Positions 57,280 through 64,000 of a stretch of 64,000 bases of DNA are shown one piece after another. The DNA is taken from positions 49,369,265-49,433,264 of the forward strand of contig CM039462.1 in the NCBI GenBank assembly GCA_022414725.1, read 5' to 3'. Position 1 is the first letter of the stretch. Every line of letters starts with the position of its first letter. The stretch comes from Microglena sp. YARC. Its lineage: Eukaryota; Chlorophyta; Chlorophyceae; Chlamydomonadales; Chlamydomonadaceae. The notes beneath the pieces were generated by a model. It ran no database searches and was not told the DNA's origin. It was given only the letters and a program-made list of their open reading frames with translations. A program made the translations under genes and the position numbers.

Positions 57280-57655
57280 ACACGATTGAATCGATAAAGG
57301 GGTGTCAACTTGTTTCACTGTACACGTACACACGCAAACGGAGGAACACAACACTCACTGTCGACGACGATCGAAAAACATCTGAGTACACGCGCAAAGA
57401 GAGGAGGAACACCAATGTCAGCCAATTAATCAGACTGAATACACAAGACACGCACTCTATCACGACACATCATGCCGCATCCTCACATGCCGAGGCGGAG
57501 GCTTTTCGCATACTCCTCGTACACACGACACCACGGTGGCTTGCGCAGCCTCATCAATGCTCATATTCATACAAGAGTCATAAAATGAAACCGCTTAGTG
57601 ATGGTTTCTGAATTGGGTGTGTTAAACTTATTTGTTTACGAACATCAGTCGCTTC
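57280..57655. repeat. Intergenic with dispersed repeats
   Basis: Includes the ACACGACACCACGGTGGCTT repeat (57525), CACGACACATCATGCCGCAT CCTCACA (57460) as in the ankyrin upstream repeats, and an AAAATGAAACCGCTTAG stretch related to TIR-2 (57580). No gene. Confidence 0.5.
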
Positions 57656-57780
57656 AGAATTTGGGATTCCCCCAAACATCACCTTTGACATTGTTCAAAC
57701 AAACCCCGATAATCCATGGGATTGGGGGCAATTGAGTTCATTATACTCTTTCAAGAGTCTACTCCGACACACTAGATACA
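57656..57780 (+). pseudogene. NPDKPWDW repeat fragment
   Basis: Plus strand encodes GIPPNITFDIVQTNPDNPWDW and then leaves the pattern. A lone unit, opposite in direction to the next, larger remnant. Confidence 0.55.
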
Positions 57781-57792
57781 TAGGGTTGGTAT

Positions 57793-58777
57793 TTACATGT
57801 CTCCAACTTTTTGGATCTTTATAGCTGCTTCACGTCTTTTCACTATCCCATAAATGTCTTTGTCGCTAATTAACATGTTGGGATTTGTGCTCAATACACG
57901 CCAATCCCATGCTTCATCTGGGTTTTCTAGTACAATGTCAAGCGTGATGTTGGGGTTTCTACTCAACCCGCGCCAATCCCACGATTTCCCTGGGTTGGCT
58001 TGTACTATTTCCCACGTAACGATCGGGTTTGTACTGATATAATACCAGTTCCACGGTTTATCTGGGTTACTGAGTACAATGTCATTAGTGATGTTTTTTT
58101 GTTCATGCTTAATACAATCCAATCCCATGGTTTATCTGGGTTGTTTCTGTACAATATCCCATGTAATGTTAGGGTTTCTGCTCAACATATACCAGTCCCA
58201 TGGTTTATCTGGGTTGTTGAGTACAATGTCCATTGTGACATTAGGGTTCATACTTAATCCTATCCATTTCCATGGTTTGTGTGGGTTGGTTTGTACAATA
58301 TCCATGTAATGTTAGGATTTGTGCTCAACATATTCCAATCCCATGGTTTTATATGGGTTGGATTGTATGTCGCCCCAAGTAATACTCGGGTTGCTACTCA
58401 ACCAATACCAACTCCATTTTTTGTATGGGTAACTCAACACCATACCCAACGTAGTGCATGGATTTCTACTTAACCAATACCAATCCCACATTTTGTCAGG
58501 ATTGTTGAGTACAATGTCCTGAGTGATGTTGAGATTCATGCTCAACCCACCCCAATCCCATTGTTTGTTAGGGTTACTCGAGACAATCTCCCACGTAATG
58601 ATCTGTTTTTTTGCTCAACCATTCCCAATCCCATGCCTTGTCAGGATTTGCGAGTATCACACCCCATGTTAAACATGGATTAGAACTCAACCCCCCAAAA
58701 ATCCATTTGCATTCTTCGCATTTGAGACGCCTCAATATATGATCGGTTAACTCATCAGTAGAAATAACAGACTTCAT
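57793..58777 (-). pseudogene. NPDKPWDW tryptophan-repeat protein, decayed
   Basis: ATG 58777 gives MKSVISTDELTDHILRRLKC, the family N-terminus, then NPCLTWGVILANPDKAWDWE WL. The frame is lost near 58605, resumes at 58545-58312 (NLNITQDIVLNNPDKMWDWY WL), is lost again between 58330 and 58130, and resumes at 58128-57793 with NPIVTWEIVQANPGKSWDWR and the tail NPNMLISDKDIYGIVKRREA AIKIQK, which matches the IQ-like tail of the 45066 gene. About 10 repeats. Units are less alike than in the 45066 gene, so this copy is older. Confidence 0.75.
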
Positions 58778-58837
58778 GCCGTGTTGTGTAATGGTGATTT
58801 ATGATTGAATGGAAGTTATGTTTATACATGTATGGTT

Positions 58838-59074
58838 GATATGTTTCATTATACTGTTCCGCTGACTGTAGGACGGCGTGTGCTTCGGTTGGGGTAGCAG
58901 TTCATTTGGATCAGCATGTATTGTGAAATGTAACGCGGACATACTGCACATGGCCATCGCACACACATTATCTTCGCGCGCGAGCAAGTAGATCCTGAGA
59001 ATCTTCCGGTAGAAAGAGGAGGAATATGGTGTAAACGTAATCATCAACAATACGATTTATTTGAGAACAACTGT
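58838..59074. mobile_element. TIR-2 and TIR-1 ends
   Basis: TGTTTCATTATACTGTTCCG then CTGACTGTAG (58842-58872) is a TIR-2 end; ATTTATTTGAGAACAACTGT A (59054-59075) is a TIR-1 end. The latter touches the 5' side of the next coding remnant and has probably removed its start. Confidence 0.6.
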
Positions 59075-59075
59075 A

Positions 59076-60080
59076 TCATTCGATGGCACACAGGACATCA
59101 AACGTTGTGTAGGTATCATCGAGCGCGAGTTTGTAACGCACACACTCACATCCGATGAGGTAATCATCAAGATCGGGCAACACAACAAAACCGTTCCACA
59201 AGAGATTATCGAATTATCCAAACGGATCGCAGATGGTCTTTGCCATTGGCGTACAGCGCAAACAAGTCGAGGGAAGCCGAAAAATGCCTACTGAACATGC
59301 TCCGTTACAATGAAGATGTGATCGAAAGAAAAGACATCGGCAACAGAATACTTTGAAATTGATCAGTCGATGTTTCCGCATGTGGTGCTGCAGATGCAGA
59401 CAGCGATGTATCATAAATTCCTGTGGAAACGCGCAGAAGCAAACGGCGATGCCACATCCGACGAGTCAGAGACAGAGGTGCGCGAGGAAGACACGAGGAC
59501 ACCGTGGAAAGAGAAGGAATCATCTCGCATCTGTGCACAGAGTCATACAGAATGTCGTCGATGCAAATCAAACACACAAGGTCCCCTCTGTGATCGAATT
59601 CGTCGCTGCAACATCGATGAACTCTCTGAAAAAGTGGTGAAACAGACAGATGCGACGCATTCAGACGTATGTTGAAGGAAAAACGACCGCCAACAAGACC
59701 CTCGCAGTACTCAAAGACCTGGGGGCAAAGCAAGTCAGGTACATGTTCGAAGAGGCGTTTCCGATTCCCGCAGTCCAATTCCCAGACCTCAAGAAAACAC
59801 GACAAGATCAAAAGGTTTGCAATGTCTGTGACAGATACCGGACAGAAGTTCGTATCCATGCAGGAAGTATTCGACGGATTCACGGCGTTCTGTGGTTATC
59901 GCGAGAGTCTACCCCTGCTGAAAATGCTGCCGACATGGAGAAACTGATGCGCGAGTGCCGCGTTCAAGTTCGTATCCTCAAGCTCCCTAGCAACTGCGTC
60001 CAACTTAATCTCGTGGTTCTGTGTGGGCGTCAGCGGTCTGGTCGACCTCGGTGGTGGTGGCAGCCGGCCGGCGCTGCGTA
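59076..60080 (+). pseudogene. Divergent T5orf172-like protein, 5' end lost, several frameshifts
   Basis: The first frame reads CVGIIEREFVTHTLTSDEVI IKIGQHNK, which aligns with VVYALVEHKFIQKDEIVVKV GRTS of the T5orf172 copies. AQTSREAEKCLLNMLR (other frame) matches AGVEAETVLLRYLR, and EYFEIDQSMFPHVV-type sequence near 59355 matches YEYYQLDAGDSG. The C-terminal part is spread over three frames (HRVIQNVVDANQTHKVPSVI, TANKTLAVLKDLGAKQVRYM, KFVSMQEVFDGFTAFCGYRE). At least five breaks. The ancestor was a protein of about 320 residues of the same family but a different branch. A TIR-1 end replaces its start. Confidence 0.6.
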
Positions 60081-60275
60081 GAGTTCTGAGCCGGCGCCTT
60101 TGTGCACGGAAGACCACTTTTTGTATTCGTCCGGGTTGTCCTCCTTGGCCATACTCCTGCACTCGTCATCGAATGAAGTATAAATATACAGCAGACTATT
60201 ATTCATTGCCAGCACACTTCACAGACACTTCTTTATTCGCGGTACCGGAGTCTACATAGTTAATATCGTATACAG

Positions 60276-61225
60276 ATGTCATCAAGGAAATTCGTATGCG
60301 ACTTTAACGGATGCCACTCTGCATTTGCTCAGAGTGGTAATTTGACTAACCACAAAAGGACGCATACAGGAGAGAAACCATTTATATGCGATTTTGATGG
60401 ATGTGGTTCTGCATTTGCTCAAGAAGTTGTTTGACTAAAAACAAAAAGGCGCATACAGGAGAGAAACCATTTATATGCGATTTTGATGGATGTGGTTTCT
60501 GCATTTGCTCAGAGTGGTTGTTTGACTAAAACAAAAGGACGCATACAAGAGAAAAAACCATTTATATGCGATTTTCATGATGTGGTTCTGCATTTGCTCA
60601 GAGTGTTGTTTGACTAAACACAAAAGGGCGCATACAGGAGAGAAACCATTTATATGCGATTTTTGATGGATGTGGTTCTGCATTTTCTTGGTGCTATTAA
60701 TTTGAAGGTACACAAAATGACGCATACAGGAGAGAAACCATTTACATGCGATTTTGATGGATGTGGTTTCTGCATTTGCTCAGAGTGGTAGTTTGACTAA
60801 ACACAAAAAGACGCATACAATCGAGCATCAACAGCGGAAGAAAAGAGAAGAGCAAAAGGTTGCCAAGTTGTTAGAAAATCATGGCATTGATTTCAAAAGA
60901 GAACACCAGGTAGACTTTAGCTGTATGGGATCTACATTCGCAAGGATAGATTTTCTTGATTGTCAAAGACGGGGTTGCTATATTCTTAGAGGTCGATGAG
61001 AATCAACATAAATTTGGTGGATACTCGGTTGCTTGTGACATGAAAAGGATGGCTAACATCTATGAGTCCCTAGTCTTCGATGACAACACACTGCCATTGT
61101 ATTTCATTCGGTACAATTCCGCCACGCTTACATGGTCGGTGGTGAACTACAAAAAACAAAGACTGTTCTTTCGTCAACAATACTTAGTGAATGTTATCAA
61201 CTCCATCAATTCTACAAACTGTTAA
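60276..61225 (+). pseudogene. C2H2 zinc-finger array fused to a PD-(D/E)XK-like nuclease domain, frameshifted
   Basis: ATG 60276 opens [20 protein letters not shown] and a TFIIIA-type C2H2 array. Six fingers (about 60291, 60390, 60476, 60566, 60655 and 60747) share [20 protein letters not shown] with the TGEKPF linker. Almost every finger has a one- or two-base indel. After the last finger a helical linker (HQQRKKREEQKVAKLLENHG) leads to a domain with ARIDF at 60945, a shift near 60957, then AIFLEVDENQHKFGGYSVAC and LYFIRYN. The D ... ExDE pattern on adjacent strands is that of the restriction-endonuclease-like fold (Vsr/EDxHD-type variants). If so this is a natural zinc-finger nuclease architecture. 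Related fusions may occur in other large DNA viruses. Stop at 61223-61225. Confidence 0.65.
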
Positions 61226-61233
61226 ACGAATGA

Positions 61234-61578
61234 ATATACTTTACATGTATTTTGATTGTGATACACTCGTAGATGGAAACATTCGATTGTCGGTTCACAC
61301 AGACCCAGAGTATAACGAGACAATGAAGAAGTGCTGTCTACACCCAGTGTATTAGTATTAACATAGAAACGGACACATGTTGGACGAAAAAATCTTTCGG
61401 TTTCTGAAGGACTGTTGCATGCGCTGAACGAGCGTGCACGGGTAAGGTACGTGAACCCGATCGATTCCATCGTGCTCATGCTCAACAACTTCACGACCGA
61501 CGTCAAGTCGCATGCATGCATTGCAAATGTAAGCAATGCACTGAGACCAGCTGAAAATGAGTCATATGTGTATTGAAT
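61234..61578 (+). pseudogene. Unknown gene remnant whose 3' end seeds the terminal array
   Basis: ATG 61234 gives MNILYMYFDCDTLVDGNIRL then stops at 61356. A later frame (about 61372-61578) encodes LLHALNERARVRYVNPIDSI, VLMLNNFTTDVKSHACIANV and SNALRPAENESYVY. The two parts probably belonged to one protein of about 110 residues. The last 20 codons (from CATGCATTGCAAATG) are the start of the tandem repeat unit that fills the rest of the window. Function unknown. Confidence 0.5.
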
Positions 61579-64000
61579 ATTTGGTTCGTTTGGTTAACTG
61601 TTTTTACACATTGAGATATATTCAGACTTTGTAAATCGTAAAAGAAGACTGAGATAATCAAGAGTAGTCGTTTTGGGGATTAACCATATGAACCAAACAT
61701 CATCGGTAACCTAGTTATAGCATGCATTGCAAATGTAAGCAATGCACTGAGACCAGCTGAAAATGAGTTTCATATGTGTATTTAATATTTTGTTCGTTTG
61801 GTTAACTGTTTTTTACACATTGAGATATATTCAGACTTTGTAAATCGTAAATAAGACTGAGATAATCAAGAGTAGTCGTTTTGGGGATTAACCATATGAA
61901 CCAAACATCCGGTACCTAGTTATAGCATGCATTGCAAATGTAAGCAATGCACTGAGACCAGCTGAAAATGAGTCATATGTGTATTGAATATTTGGTTCGT
62001 TTTGGTTAACTGTTTTTACACATTGAGATATATTCAGACTTTGTAAATCGTAAAAGAAGACTGAGATAATCAAGAGTAGTCGTTTGGGGATTAACCATAT
62101 GAACCAAACATCCGGTACCTAGTTATAGCATGCATTGCAAATGTAAGCAATGCACTGAGACCAGCTGAAAATGAGTCATATGTGTATTGAATATTTTGGT
62201 TCGTTTGGTTTAACTGTTTTACACATTGAGATATATTCAGACTTTGTAAATCGTAAAAGAAGACTGAGATAATCAAGAGTAGTCGTTTTGGGGATTAACC
62301 ATAGAACCAAACAATCCCGGTACCCTAAATTGTAGCATGCATTGCAAATGTGCATTTGCAAATGTAAGACCATATTTTTTTTTTTTTTTTGTGTATTGAA
62401 TTATATGGTTAACTGAGTATCCATCAGCTGCGAAATAAGTCATGAGGATATATGTCAGACGTTTGGTTTTAACTGTTTTTAACCAATTCAGATATATTCA
62501 GTATCTTTGTAAATGTAAAAGAAAGACTGAGATAAATCAAGAGTAGTCGTTTTGATTATTGAACCAAATTATCGGTACCCTACTAAGTTTATTTGAGCAT
62601 TGCTGTGGATATTGCAAATGTAAGTAAAGCACTTGAGACAGTCTTGAGACCAGCTGAAAAGAGATTAACAGGCTATGGGCATGTGGTTATTGTAATGCTA
62701 TTTGGATTCTGAAAATGAGTCATATGTGTAGAATATTTGGTGTCGTAAAGTTCTTAACTGTTTTACACATTGAGATATTATTCAGACTTTTTTGTAAATC
62801 GTAAAAGAAGACTGAGATAATCCAAGAGTAGTCGTTTTGGGGCCCCTACACCTTGATTTAACCATTATGCAACCTATTTGGAAACTGTAAAGCATGGCTA
62901 ATCTGAATATTGAGTCGGTAACCTGAGCGTAAAAGTATGCATTGCATTAAGGAATCCAATGCAACGTAAAGGCCGGAGACCAGCTGAAAATGAGTCATAT
63001 GTGTATTGAATATTTGGTTCGCTTTGGTTAACTGTTTTTACACATTGAGATATATATCAGACTTTTTGTAAATCGTAAAAGAAGACTGAGATTAATCAAG
63101 AAGTAGTCGTTTTTGGGGATTAACCATATGAACCAAACATCCGGTACCTAGTTATAGCATTGCATTTGCAAAATGAAGCAATGCACTGAGACCAGCTGAA
63201 AATGAGTCATATGTGTATTGAATATTTGGTTCGTTTGGGTTAACTGGTTTTTACACATTGAGATATATTCAGACTTTGTAAATCGTAAAAAGAAGACTGA
63301 GATAATCAAGAGTAGTCGTTTTTGGGGATTAACCATATGAACCAAACATACCGGTACCTTTATAGCTTTGTAAATGCATTGCAAATGTAAAGTACCAATG
63401 CACTGAGACCAGCTGAAAAATGAGTCATATGTGTATTGAATATTTTTGGTTCGTTTGGGGGTTTTTTACACATTGAGATATATTCAGACTTTGTAAATCG
63501 TAAAAGAAAGACTGAGATAATCAAGAGTAGTCTTTGGGGAATTAACCATATTGAACCAAACATACCGTACCTAGTTATAGCATGCATTGCAAATGTAAAG
63601 CAATGCACTGAGACCAGCTGAAAATGAGTCATATGTGTATTGAATATTTGGTTCGTTTGGTTAACTGTTTTTACACATTGAGATATATTCAGACTTTGTA
63701 AATCGTAAAAGAAGACTGAGATAATCAAGAGTAGTCGTTTTGGGGATTAAACCATATGAACCAAACATCCTGTACCTAGTTATAGCATGCATTGCAAATG
63801 TAAGCAATGCAACTGAGACCAGCTGAAAATGAAGTCATATGTGTATTTGAATATTTGGTTCAGTTTGGTTAACTGTTTTTACACATTGAGATGATAATTT
63901 CGACTTTGTAAATCGTAAAAGAAGACTGAGATAATCAAGAGTAGTCGTTTTGGGGATTAACCATATGAACCAACATCCGGCCCGTAGTTTATAGCATGCA
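61514..64000. repeat. Tandem array, about 204-bp unit, to window end
   Basis: The unit starts GCATGCATTGCAAATGTAAG and contains GAGACCAGCTGAAAATGAGT, TGGTTAACTGTTTTTACACA, TTCAGACTTTGTAAATCGTA and GGGATTAACCATATGAACCA. Copies start at 61514, 61720, 61925 and 62128 and continue, irregularly between 62330 and 63160, to position 64000: about a dozen in all. Many differences are one-base length changes in homopolymers. The unit has a GCATTGCAAATGTAAGCAATGC inverted repeat, a possible hairpin. No gene; the minus-strand frames here are by-products. The array reaches the window edge, so its full size is unknown; it could be a genome end or a collapsed satellite. Confidence 0.88.

Noticed and set aside
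61888..63728. Repeated minus-strand ORFs of 61-122 codons
   Set aside because: By-products of the 204-bp satellite; they break wherever unit length changes.
1..64000. tRNA or rRNA genes
   Set aside because: I looked for cloverleaf-like arms with a TTCGA-type T-loop and for rRNA-like conserved blocks and found none convincing by eye.

Overview
The window looks like a repeat-rich, plastic part of a giant DNA virus genome (Nucleocytoviricota), or of such a genome integrated in a protist. I base this on family content: intron-less genes packed on both strands, a PrimPol-D5 (SF3) primase-helicase, a REXO4-like DEDDh exonuclease, T5orf172/GIY-YIG-like proteins, large F-box-ankyrin and F-box-LRR families, an NPDKPWDW tryptophan-repeat family, a SET protein, a J-domain protein, a caspase-fold protein, IS607 elements with TnpB, and a mariner/IS630 element that also carries a Fanzor (eukaryotic TnpB). 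I cannot name a genus. No tRNA, rRNA, CRISPR array or capsid gene was seen.

Layout. 0.1-2.1 kb: a frameshifted exonuclease and two small minus-strand genes. 2.1-9.4 kb: minisatellites, a small basic protein (ORF104), a 631-bp tandem array, the primase-helicase and a GAGTC-rich array. 9.6-11.4 kb: two T5orf172 genes. 11.6-13.8 kb: a second ORF104, another GAGTC array and a truncated IS607 element. 14-15.5 kb: a broken F-box-LRR gene. 16-21.9 kb: a primase 3' fragment, MITEs, two ankyrin genes and an unknown gene. 21.95-25.33 kb: the mariner-Fanzor element. 25.8-31 kb: an unknown gene, an ankyrin pseudogene, a P-loop ATPase and a SET gene. 31.5-43.8 kb: a Fanzor remnant, three more F-box-ankyrin genes, a J-domain gene and several unknown genes. 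43.9-49.6 kb: a T5orf172 gene, an NPDKPWDW gene, a caspase-like gene and IS607 copy 2. 50-53 kb: low-complexity DNA and a HicB-like gene. 53.1-57.3 kb: an ORF104 relative and a second primase-helicase gene split by IS607 copy 3. 57.6-61.2 kb: a decayed NPDKPWDW gene, a decayed T5orf172 relative and a C2H2 zinc-finger/nuclease fusion. 61.2 kb to the end: a roughly 204-bp tandem array that runs off the window.

Two themes tie the window together. First, a module of ORF104 plus PrimPol-D5 helicase plus repeat arrays occurs complete once, again in divergent form, and as two partial copies, which suggests a replicon-like unit. Second, at least three terminal-repeat families and the IS607 elements have moved through the region, disrupting and joining genes. 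Many genes carry one-base frameshifts, often at homopolymers. These may be real decay or consensus errors from long reads; the terminal array and zinc-finger gene look especially error-like. I annotate such genes across their full span and mark the break points.
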